From JBBSMX01 sp038232935 (GTDB lineage: Bacteria > Bacteroidota > Rhodothermia > Rhodothermales > JANQRZ01), in the NCBI GenBank assembly GCA_038232935.1, contig JBBSMX010000201.1, positions 1 to 5,387 on the forward strand: a stretch of 5,387 bases of DNA, read 5' to 3'. The notes below the pieces were generated by a model that was given only the letters and a program-made list of their open reading frames with translations, was not told the origin of the DNA and did no database searches. A program made the translations under genes and the position numbers. Positions 1 through 5,387 of this stretch are shown in pieces. Positions within the stretch are counted from its first letter, which is position 1, and each line of letters begins with the position of its first letter.

Positions 1-1612
1 CCCGCGCGCCGATCCCGGCCGTGTTCGCGCCGTCGCCTTCGAGCACGAGCGTGAGGTAGTGCCGGTCCGGGAGCCCATCCGCGTGGTTCCGGTAGAGCGA
101 CGCCGGGGCGTTGACGTTGTTGACGACGAGGTCGAGGTCGCCGTCGTTGTCGAGGTCGGCGTAGGCCGCGCCGTTCGAGAAGCCGGGACCTTCGAGGCCC
201 CACGCAGCGGTCGCATCCTCGAACCTGAGGTCGCCGCGGTTGTGGAAGGCGTAGTTGTCGAGGGGCACCTGCGGCATCTGATCGAGGAGCGCCAGGTTCT
301 CCTCCGAGATGCCCTGCTCGAGCGACGCCTGAACCACGTCGTTCGAGATGTAGTTGATGTAGTCGAGGTCGTTGGGGCGGCGGTAGATCCCGTTCGTGAC
401 GAAGAGGTCGCGGCGGCCGTCGTTGTCGAGATCGGCGAAGAGGGCGGTCCAGCTCCAGTCCGTCGCCGCGACCCCGGCGAGGTAGGCGATGTCGCTGAAG
501 CGGAGGTCCTCGCCCGCGCCACCACGGTTGAGCTGGAGGACGTTCCGGGTGAGCTGGTGGTGGTAGCCGAGGCGGCGCTTGAGGTTGTACAGAGCGTCGG
601 TGTCGGCCCCGGCCGACGTCTTGAGGATGTCCTCGCGCGCCGGGAGCATATCGAGGACGGCGAGGTCGACGCGGCCGTCGTTGTCGTAGTCGGCCGCGTC
701 GGCGCCCATCGAGAACGTGCTCGTGTGGGCCATCGACCGCTCGACGGACTCGGTGAAGGTCCCGTCGCCTGTGTTGAGGTAGAGGAGATCGTTCTCGTGG
801 AAATCGTTGCCGACATAGAGGTCGGGCCAGCCGTCGTCGTTGAAGTCGGCGACGGCGACGCTGAGGCCGTAGCCGGCAGCGCCGCTGCGGATGCCGGCCT
901 CCTCGCTCACGTCCACGAAGTGGCCGCCCTCGTTGCGGAGGAGCCGGTCGCCGGCGCGCTCGTGCCGCTCGCGGACCTCCGCAGCCGGGCGGTACGTCCG
1001 CTCGGTGTGCGTGGAATGGTTGAGGAGGTAGACGTCGAGGTCGCCGTCGCGGTCGTAGTCAAAAAAGGCGGCGTGCGTGGCGTAGCCCTCGAAGTCGAGC
1101 CCAAACTCGGCCGCGCGCTCGGCGAAGCGAGGGATGCCGTCGGGGTCGGGGCCTTCGTTGATGAACAGCTCGTTCCGGCCGTAGCGGTCGAGGTAGCCGC
1201 CGACGTTCATCACATAGAGGTCGGTGAGACCGTCCCCGTTCACGTCAGCGGCGGCGACGCCCGTCGTCCAGTTCCCAGTGCCCGCCACGCCGGCAGCCTC
1301 GGTGACGTCCTCGAACCGGAAGTCGCCCCGGTTGAGGTAGAGCCGGTTCGGCCGCTCGTTCGCGGTGAAGTAGAGGTCGAGTAGGCCGTCCCCGTTCACA
1401 TCGGCCGTGGCGACGCCGCCGCCGTTGTAGTAGTAGGGGTAGTTGAAGATGTTGAAGTTCGGCCCCTCGTCGAGCTCGTTGGCGAACGTGACGCCGGTGG
1501 CCTCCGGGCTGAGCGACTCGAACAGGGCGGTTTCGTCGGTGCCCTCCCGACACCCGGCAAGGGCAACCACGACGAGGAAGAAGCTGAGACGAACGAGAGG
1601 GGGGATTCGCAC
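1..1612 (-). CDS. Gene B: second FG-GAP/VCBS–ASPIC/UnbV lipoprotein, paralogue of gene A, 3' end outside window
   Basis: The first 537 residues are visible; the gene runs off the left edge. GTG 1612 is the only sensible start. It immediately precedes a signal peptide (VRIPPLVRLS, hydrophobic core, LAGC with C21, a textbook lipobox), no start codon lies in frame between it and gene A's stop, and the first in-frame ATG is some 130 codons further on. Calcium-loop motifs begin at residues 71, 123, 185, 256, 308, 394 and 486, matching the first seven of gene A. Shared family blocks include YYNGGGVA (61-68), SMGADAADYDNDG...DMLP (301-324), HHQLTRN (351-357), TDWSW (384-388) and the ASPIC/UnbV opening N530..GIGA. 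It begins 20 nt after gene A's stop, so co-transcription and probably translational coupling are expected. Residues just after the cysteine (REGTDE) are acidic, which weakly fits a Bacteroidota surface-export signal. Whether a C-terminal propeller follows, as in gene A, cannot be seen. Role and ligand are unknown; binding or scaffold is the best inference. Confidence 0.92.
   Translation of the reverse strand, partial: MRIPPLVRLSFFLVVVALAGCREGTDETALFESLSPEATGVTFANELDEGPNFNIFNYPYYYNGGGVATADVNGDGLLDLYFTANERPNRLYLNRGDFRFEDVTEAAGVAGTGNWTTGVAAADVNGDGLTDLYVMNVGGYLDRYGRNELFINEGPDPDGIPRFAERAAEFGLDFEGYATHAAFFDYDRDGDLDVYLLNHSTHTERTYRPAAEVRERHERAGDRLLRNEGGHFVDVSEEAGIRSGAAGYGLSVAVADFNDDGWPDLYVGNDFHENDLLYLNTGDGTFTESVERSMAHTSTFSMGADAADYDNDGRVDLAVLDMLPAREDILKTSAGADTDALYNLKRRLGYHHQLTRNVLQLNRGGAGEDLRFSDIAYLAGVAATDWSWTALFADLDNDGRRDLFVTNGIYRRPNDLDYINYISNDVVQASLEQGISEENLALLDQMPQVPLDNYAFHNRGDLRFEDATAAWGLEGPGFSNGAAYADLDNDGDLDLVVNNVNAPASLYRNHADGLPDRHYLTLVLEGDGANTAGIGAR
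109..169 (-). repeat. 61-bp exact repeat, copy in gene B
   Basis: Identical base for base to 3543-3603 in gene A. It encodes the seventh calcium loop, AYADLDNDGDLDLVVNNVN. The codon phase is the same in both genes. All synonymous positions match, whereas flanking codons differ. Confidence 0.85.
1299..1353 (-). repeat. 55-bp exact repeat, copy in gene B
   Basis: Identical to 4748-4802 in gene A and in the same codon phase. It encodes PNRLYLNRGDFRFEDVT, the strand region between the first and second calcium loops. Confidence 0.85.
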
Positions 1613-1635
1613 AGTTGGAGTCGAGGGATTGGCTA
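1610..1635 (-). promoter_or_regulatory. Gene A stop / gene B GTG start junction
   Basis: Gene A ends with TAG (1635-1633) and gene B starts with GTG (1612-1610), leaving 20 nt (CCAATCCCTCGACTCCAACT on the minus strand). There is no Shine-Dalgarno-like purine run and no room for a separate promoter and terminator. This supports one transcript, with gene B initiation by coupling or leaderless-type recognition typical of Bacteroidota. Confidence 0.7.
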
Positions 1636-4600
1636 GGGCCGCGTGGCAGCCGCCACGGCGTCGGCCCCGCCCGAGGGGGCGGAGAGGGCGAAGACCTGAG
1701 GCATCGCGTCGTTCTTCGCGACGAGGAGGAGGAGCCGATCCGATGCCCGCAGCAAGCGGATGGCCCGCGTCTGGCCGGGGACGAAGAATCCACTTTGACG
1801 CGGCGGGATCGTCTCGAAGCCGCCCGTTCCGTCGCCGTGGAGCAGAACGCCATAGCTGGCAGCCATCCGCCCGAGGTCCGTCTTCACCCCGTCGAAGTTA
1901 CCAGCGAGGAGGAGGTCCGTGTGACCGTCGCCATCGAAGTCGCGGGCGAGGAGTCCGTGGAGCGGCGTGAGCTGGGCCTCGTACGGGAGCGGGTGTGATG
2001 TGAACCGCCCACCTCCCGCTGCCGATCCGGGGTCGTTCATGAACACCGTCGAAGCGAAGGTGGTGGTACGGCGGACCTCGGCCCGCTCCAATTGCTCCGG
2101 CGTGAAGAGGTCTTGGACGGACTTCTCGGCGTAGTCGCTGAAGCGGAGGTTCTCTTTCTTGAGGGCGGTCAACTGGGATACGAGGTCGTTCCGGAGCGGG
2201 TACGCATAGCTCCGCTCGCCGCGATAGACGCTGAGGATCTGCTCCGTAGACCCGTTCCCGTCGAAGTCCGCGACGACCATCTCGACGGGCCGCTCGGGGC
2301 TCGCCTGCAGTTTCGTGTTGAGTCCGAGGTTGCCGACGACGAGGTCGAGGTCGCCGTCGCCGTCGAGGTCGGTCGCGACGACCCGCGTCCACCACCCCTC
2401 GGTACCGGCGAGGCCGGGGTCCTCGACGGGCCGGAGCGTGCCGCCGTCGTTCTCGAAGAGGCGGACGGGCATCCACTCCCCAACGACGACGAGGTCGAGG
2501 TCGCCGTCGCCGTCGGTGTCGGCCCAGACAGCATCCGTCACCATCCCGACGCGGCGGAGGTCGGGGGCGACGACCACCGTCACGTCGGAGAACCGGCCCC
2601 GGCCGTCGTTGCGGAGGACGGCGCTCTCGGGATCGAGCCCGTAGCGCCAGGGCACGGAGCGGCCCCCGACGAAGAGGTCCGGGTGCCCGTCCCCGTCGAA
2701 ATCGCCGACGGCGACGGTGCTGCCGCTGCGGAACTGCGCGGGGAGCACGCCGCGCCCGCGCTCGAAGGCACCGTGCCCGTCGCCGAGATAGAGGCGGTCT
2801 TCGAGCTCCGGCGCATTCGCGGAGAACTCGTTCCCGCCGGAGACGACGTAGAGGTCGAGGTCGCCGTCACCGTCGGCGTCGAAGAACGCGGCGTCCACGT
2901 CTTCCGAGGCCGCCTCGCCGCGGAAGGCCTGCTCGTCTGCCGCGGCGAACGTGCCATTCGAGCGCTGGAGGAGGAGCATACCCGGCTTGCCCGCCGCCCC
3001 GCCAAGAAAGATGTCGTCGAGCCCGTCCCCGTTCACGTCGCCGACGGCGGCGGCAGGCCCTTCGGTCGAGAGCATCCGGGGCAGCAGGCTCTCGCGGTGG
3101 AAATCGACGAAGTCGTTCTCTTCGTGGCGATACGGGAGATTCACCTCGGCGCTCACGTCGCGGAAGAGCGGTGCAGAGGCCGACCACGACGCCCGCACCA
3201 CGGGCCCCGCGCGGTGCTCCGAGACCACCGCCTCCGCTTGACGGAGTGTGAGGCGCTCCCCGGCGGGGACGTCTGTGAGCGTTTGCACTCGCCCATCGGG
3301 CCAGCGGACGGTCACGGAGTCGGCTCGGTCGGCCTCACCGAGGCCGAAGGTGAGGACGTAGTCGACGCTGGACTGGAACCCGCGCTGCGGCACGAGCTCG
3401 AGGTAGTTCGCCCGACCGCCCGTCCACGCGACTACCTTCGCGCCGATCCCGAACCGGTTCGGCCCCTCCCCTTCGAGCGCCACCTGGAGGGCTCGGCGGC
3501 CGAGCTGCTCTGTCGTCTCGTTGCGGTAGACGAACGCCTCCTCGTTGACGTTGTTGACGACGAGGTCGAGGTCGCCGTCGTTGTCGAGGTCGGCGTAGGC
3601 CGCCCCATTCGAGAAGCTCGGCTCGCCCAGCCCCCACGCCTCGGTGCGGTCGGTGAACGAGACGGCCCCCGGCTCGGCGAGGCCGTCGTTGGCGAAGGCG
3701 TAGTTCGGGAGCGGGGTCGAGGGGATCTCGCCCACGAGGGCGAGGAAATCCACGCCGTCACCGGTGGAGACGCGGCGCCGGGTCTCCTCGTTGGCGAGGA
3801 AGCTGATGAAGTCTTGGTCCGTGACGTCGCGGAAGACGCCGTTCGAGACGAACAGGTCTTTGTAGCCGTCGAGGTCGAGGTCGGCGAGGAGGGCACCCCA
3901 GCTCCAGTCCGTCGCCGCGACGCCAGCGATCTGCCCCACCTCGCTGAACGTGCCGTCCGCGTTGTTGCGTTGGAGCGTGTTCCGCATGAGCTGGTGGTGG
4001 TAGTCGTTCGCGAGCTTGGCCTGGTAGAGGTTGTAGCCCTCATAGGCGGAGGTGGTCTTGAGGCGTCGCTCGTCCTGGGGGAGCATGTCGGTGACGTAGA
4101 CCTCGGGGCGGCCGTCGCCGGTGAGGTCGGCCATGTCGGCCCCCATCGAGGAGAGGCTGATGACGGGCATGGCCTCTTCAAGCCCTTCGCGGAATGTGCC
4201 GTCGCGGTTATTGAGGTAGAGGTAGTCCCGCTCGAAGAAGTCGTTGGAGATGTAGAGGTCGAGCCAGCCGTCGCCGTCCACGTCGCCGGCGGTGACGCCG
4301 AGACCGAAGGCGATCTCGCTCCCGAATATGCCGGCCTCGGCGCTGACGTCGGTGAAGTGGGGGTGGTCCGGCGCGGAGTCGTTGCGGAAGAGCTTGTCGC
4401 CGCCCTTCTCGTCGCGGATGTGACGGATGTTGCGGAGACCGAAGGAGGAGACAGGGCGGAACGAGTTATTGAGAAGGTAGAGGTCGAGGTCGCCGTCGCC
4501 GTCGTAGTCGAAGAGGGTGGCGTGCGTGGAGTAGCCCTCGTCAGCGAGGCCGTAGGCCTCTGCCTGCTCAGCGAAGCGGGGGACGCCATCGGGGCCGGGT

Positions 4601-5076
4601 CCCTCGTTGATGAACAGCTCGTTCGCTTTGTCATCGCCGTGGACGTTGCCCGCGTTGCACACGTAGAGATCGAGGCGTCCATCCCCATTTACGTCGGCGA
4701 CGGCGACGCCGGTGCTCCACGCGCGGCGGCCGGCGACTCCAGCCACGTCGGTGACGTCCTCGAACCGGAAGTCGCCCCGGTTGAGGTAGAGCCGGTTCGG
4801 CCCCTGGTTCGCCGTGAGGTACAGGTCCGCGAGGCCGTCGCCGTCGAAGTCGCCCACCCCGACGCCGCCGCCGTTGTAATAGTTGCGGTAGGTGAAGACG
4901 TTGAACTCTTGCGTGTCTTCGAGTCGGTTGGCGAAGTCTACGCCGGTGTCGGAGGCGGGCAACCGCGTGAAGAGGGGGTGCTTCGCAGCCTCGGACGGTT
5001 CTCGCCCGCACCCGCTCCCGAGGAGGGCACAGGCAACGAGGAAAGCGGGGGCAACACGTCGAATCCGTCCGATCAT
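1633..5076 (-). CDS. Gene A: FG-GAP/VCBS repeat lipoprotein with central ASPIC/UnbV domain (CRTAC1-like)
   Basis: This is a complete 1147-residue protein, probably anchored in the outer membrane as a surface lipoprotein. The frame is open further upstream, but ATG 5076 is chosen because it begins a signal peptide (basic MIGRIRR, hydrophobic core, then LLGSGC with C23). The lipobox is slightly atypical, with Gly rather than Leu at -3. Fourteen calcium-loop motifs of the DxDGDGxxDL type begin near residues 76, 128, 190, 265, 317, 399, 496, then 680, 733, 792, 853, 903, 937, 1046. Between the two sets, about 528-612, lies an ASPIC/UnbV domain with N540..GIGA, GFQSS, TFGLG and V-R-WPDGR. Other family blocks are SMGAD..DLTGDG...V.DMLP (310-332), HHQLMRN (360-366), TDWSW (389-393) and NLGLNTK (916-922). 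A helical, charged insert (about 950-1015) lies between the last two motifs. The likely fold is two seven-bladed propellers flanking ASPIC. No enzyme active site is seen; a binding or scaffold role alongside SusCD is inferred, and the ligand is unknown. Confidence 0.93.
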   Translation of the reverse strand: MIGRIRRVAPAFLVACALLGSGCGREPSEAAKHPLFTRLPASDTGVDFANRLEDTQEFNVFTYRNYYNGGGVGVGDFDGDGLADLYLTANQGPNRLYLNRGDFRFEDVTDVAGVAGRRAWSTGVAVADVNGDGRLDLYVCNAGNVHGDDKANELFINEGPGPDGVPRFAEQAEAYGLADEGYSTHATLFDYDGDGDLDLYLLNNSFRPVSSFGLRNIRHIRDEKGGDKLFRNDSAPDHPHFTDVSAEAGIFGSEIAFGLGVTAGDVDGDGWLDLYISNDFFERDYLYLNNRDGTFREGLEEAMPVISLSSMGADMADLTGDGRPEVYVTDMLPQDERRLKTTSAYEGYNLYQAKLANDYHHQLMRNTLQRNNADGTFSEVGQIAGVAATDWSWGALLADLDLDGYKDLFVSNGVFRDVTDQDFISFLANEETRRRVSTGDGVDFLALVGEIPSTPLPNYAFANDGLAEPGAVSFTDRTEAWGLGEPSFSNGAAYADLDNDGDLDLVVNNVNEEAFVYRNETTEQLGRRALQVALEGEGPNRFGIGAKVVAWTGGRANYLELVPQRGFQSSVDYVLTFGLGEADRADSVTVRWPDGRVQTLTDVPAGERLTLRQAEAVVSEHRAGPVVRASWSASAPLFRDVSAEVNLPYRHEENDFVDFHRESLLPRMLSTEGPAAAVGDVNGDGLDDIFLGGAAGKPGMLLLQRSNGTFAAADEQAFRGEAASEDVDAAFFDADGDGDLDLYVVSGGNEFSANAPELEDRLYLGDGHGAFERGRGVLPAQFRSGSTVAVGDFDGDGHPDLFVGGRSVPWRYGLDPESAVLRNDGRGRFSDVTVVVAPDLRRVGMVTDAVWADTDGDGDLDLVVVGEWMPVRLFENDGGTLRPVEDPGLAGTEGWWTRVVATDLDGDGDLDLVVGNLGLNTKLQASPERPVEMVVADFDGNGSTEQILSVYRGERSYAYPLRNDLVSQLTALKKENLRFSDYAEKSVQDLFTPEQLERAEVRRTTTFASTVFMNDPGSAAGGGRFTSHPLPYEAQLTPLHGLLARDFDGDGHTDLLLAGNFDGVKTDLGRMAASYGVLLHGDGTGGFETIPPRQSGFFVPGQTRAIRLLRASDRLLLLVAKNDAMPQVFALSAPSGGADAVAAATRP
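2341..4498 (-). repeat. Dispersed coding repeats of the DGDGDLDL calcium loop in gene A
   Basis: The plus-strand string GAGGTCGAGGTCGCCGTC recurs at 2341, 2491, 2851, 3562 and 4480 (and at 128 in gene B). Each encodes D-G-D(or N-D)-G-D-L-D-L on the minus strand. These are spaced protein repeats in a propeller, not tandem DNA satellites. They explain why long open frames rich in Val-Glu-Ala also appear on the opposite strand. Confidence 0.8.
3543..3603 (-). repeat. 61-bp exact repeat, copy in gene A
   Basis: Partner of the repeat at 109-169. It lies in the seventh calcium loop, just before the ASPIC/UnbV domain of gene A. Confidence 0.85.
4748..4802 (-). repeat. 55-bp exact repeat, copy in gene A
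   Basis: Partner of the repeat at 1299-1353. The match ends sharply on both sides, at Asp/Glu after EDVT and at Gly/Arg before PNR. Confidence 0.85.
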
Positions 5077-5105
5077 CCTGTCGCTAGGCGAGATGGGGCT
5101 AGCTT

Positions 5106-5124
5106 CCTTCCCTGCCGGGGAAGG
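5106..5124 (-). promoter_or_regulatory. Small hairpin in the leader of gene A
   Basis: CCTTCCC (5106-5112) and GGGAAGG (5118-5124) form a perfect 7-bp inverted repeat with a 5-nt loop, about 30 nt upstream of the ATG at 5076. It would form in the untranslated leader. It could be a weak terminator stem, an mRNA-stability element or chance in GC-rich DNA. No T-run flanks it on either side. Confidence 0.35.
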
Positions 5125-5137
5125 TACTGTAGAGGGG

Positions 5138-5147
5138 AGCGCAGCCC
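5138..5147 (-). repeat. Second copy of the hairpin 3' arm (possible alternative pairing partner)
   Basis: The minus-strand sequence GGGCUGCGCU at 5147-5138 repeats the same ten bases at 5178-5169, the 3' arm of the hairpin after susD. The upstream arm GCGCAGCCC (5204-5196) could therefore pair with either copy, giving two mutually exclusive structures. Whether this is regulatory or just a small duplication cannot be decided from the sequence. Confidence 0.4.
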
Positions 5148-5169
5148 AAGCCTCCCACGGCTGGACATA

Positions 5170-5204
5170 GCGCAGCCCCGCCAGACAAGCCGGCAGGGCT
5201 GCGC
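5170..5204 (-). terminator. GC-rich hairpin 21 nt after the susD stop; possible intrinsic terminator or attenuator
   Basis: In the minus-strand RNA, GCGCAGCCCUGCC (5204-5192) pairs with GGCGGGGCUGCGC (5182-5170). This gives 13 base pairs around a 9-nt loop. The only imperfect pair is U-G, a wobble in the minus-strand RNA; it would be a C-A mismatch if read from the plus strand. That supports a function in the susD direction. No clear U-run follows (next bases UAUGUCC), so it is not a classic strong terminator. It may stabilise the 3' end of the susCD message or reduce read-through into the downstream genes. Confidence 0.6.
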
Positions 5205-5225
5205 ACGCTCGAAGCACAGGGGCGC

Positions 5226-5387
5226 TTAGTACCCGGGGTTCTGCACGAGGTTGGGGTTGGCGTCGAGCTGGACCTGCGGGATGGGGAAGAGCACGCGGAA
5301 GCCGGCGCTCGCCTCCTTGTACGACCACGGGTCGTCGAAGCGGCCGAAGCGGACGAGGTCCTGGCGGCGCTTCGCCTCGTAGGTCAG
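5226..5387 (-). CDS. SusD/RagB family nutrient-binding outer-membrane lipoprotein, C-terminal fragment
   Basis: Only the last 53 codons and the TAA stop are in the window; the gene continues past the right edge. The visible protein contains RRQDLVRFGRFDDPW, then GFRVLFPIPQVQLDANP and the terminal NLVQNPGY. The R-R-x-D-L-x-R-F-G block and the F-P-I-P-x-x-x-L-x-x-N-P-x-x-x-Q-N-P-G-Y ending are the standard C-terminal signature of SusD/RagB proteins. These sit on the outer surface as lipoprotein lids over a SusC-type TonB-dependent channel and bind its oligosaccharide or other polymeric substrate. The substrate cannot be told from this tail. A susC partner would be expected upstream, outside the window. 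The two lipoprotein genes that follow on the same strand are probably distal genes of the same locus. Confidence 0.95.
   Translation of the reverse strand: MTYEAKRRQDLVRFGRFDDPWSYKEASAGFRVLFPIPQVQLDANPNLVQNPGY

Larger units (their letters stand above)
5077..5225. other. Intergenic region between susD and gene A
   Basis: This 149-nt gap contains the two hairpins and the duplicated arm listed separately, plus a weaker bulged stem (CCAGCC / GGCUUGG, 5164-5146). No recognisable Bacteroidota promoter (TTTG about -33 with TAnnTTTG about -7) is visible, and no purine-rich Shine-Dalgarno precedes the ATG at 5076. Absence of a Shine-Dalgarno is normal for the phylum. The lack of a clear promoter favours read-through from susCD, modulated by the hairpins, but a divergent high-GC promoter cannot be excluded. 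Confidence 0.6.

Noticed and set aside
59..1384. A 441-codon plus-strand open frame
   Set aside because: Same antisense artefact, this time opposite the calcium loops of gene B. Its sequence is low-complexity VEVEVAV with no recognisable fold.
1245..1853. A minus-strand open frame bridging genes A and B, and a plus-strand frame at 1443-1970
   Set aside because: Both are Arg/Pro/Ser-rich out-of-frame readings of GC-rich DNA that cross the real stop/start junction. Neither has recognisable motifs.
3241..3495. Interpretation of the ASPIC/UnbV region as an RNA-binding domain
   Set aside because: The old 'RNA-binding' label attached to some ASPIC/UnbV proteins has no support here. The domain sits in an exported lipoprotein between propellers, and no RNA-binding motif is visible.
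128..4498. Recurring GAGGTCGAGGTCGCCGTC strings as a CRISPR or DNA-level regulatory repeat
   Set aside because: Spacing is irregular, every copy is in frame, and each encodes the DGDGDLDL calcium loop. Protein repetition with strong codon bias explains them.
2092..5229. A plus-strand open frame of over 1000 codons antisense to gene A
   Set aside because: Its translation is a monotonous Val/Glu/Ala-rich pattern (EVEVAVAVEVG) that is exactly the complement of the DGDGDLDL loops. It has no domain signature, while the minus strand encodes a complete lipoprotein with signal peptide and known domains.
5077..5328. N-terminal extension of gene A to an upstream ATG at 5328
   Set aside because: The extra 84 residues would overlap the SusD coding tail in another frame, run through the hairpin and give Pro/Arg/Ala-rich sequence. 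The ATG at 5076 starts a proper lipoprotein signal peptide.

Overview
The window looks like chromosomal DNA from a high-GC member of the Bacteroidota/Rhodothermota (Rubricoccus/Rubrivirga/Salinibacter-like). Three things point that way: GC is about two thirds by eye, all genes lie on the minus strand, and the rightmost gene ends in the typical SusD/RagB C-terminus (FPIPQ.QLDANPNLVQNPGY type). The lineage is inferred; no marker gene is present.

Read in the direction of transcription, from right to left, the layout is as follows. (1) 5387-5226 is the last 53 codons of a SusD/RagB-family outer-membrane nutrient-binding lipoprotein, whose start lies outside the window. (2) 5225-5077 is a 149-nt intergenic region with a 13-bp GC-rich hairpin just after the susD stop, a second copy of that hairpin's 3' arm about 30 nt further on, and a small hairpin about 30 nt before the next start. 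(3) 5076-1633 is a complete 1147-aa lipoprotein ('gene A'). It has seven calcium-binding FG-GAP/VCBS motifs, an ASPIC/UnbV domain, then seven more motifs. (4) A 20-nt gap follows. (5) From 1612 to the left edge runs a second, paralogous lipoprotein ('gene B'). It starts at GTG, and 537 residues are visible before it runs out of the window inside its own ASPIC/UnbV domain.

The likely picture is a SusC/SusD-type uptake locus whose distal genes encode two large lipoproteins built from calcium-binding beta-propellers. They resemble the CRTAC1-like/VCBS proteins that often sit behind susCD pairs in this phylum. They probably act at the cell surface as binding or scaffold partners of the transporter. 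No catalytic motif is seen and the ligand is unknown. The most notable features are the symmetrical 7 + ASPIC + 7 motif layout of gene A, long exact DNA matches between A and B consistent with gene conversion, and the possible attenuator between susD and the propeller genes. Large open frames on the plus strand are antisense shadows of the repeated DGDGDLDL coding and were not annotated. No RNA genes, mobile elements or CRISPR arrays were seen.
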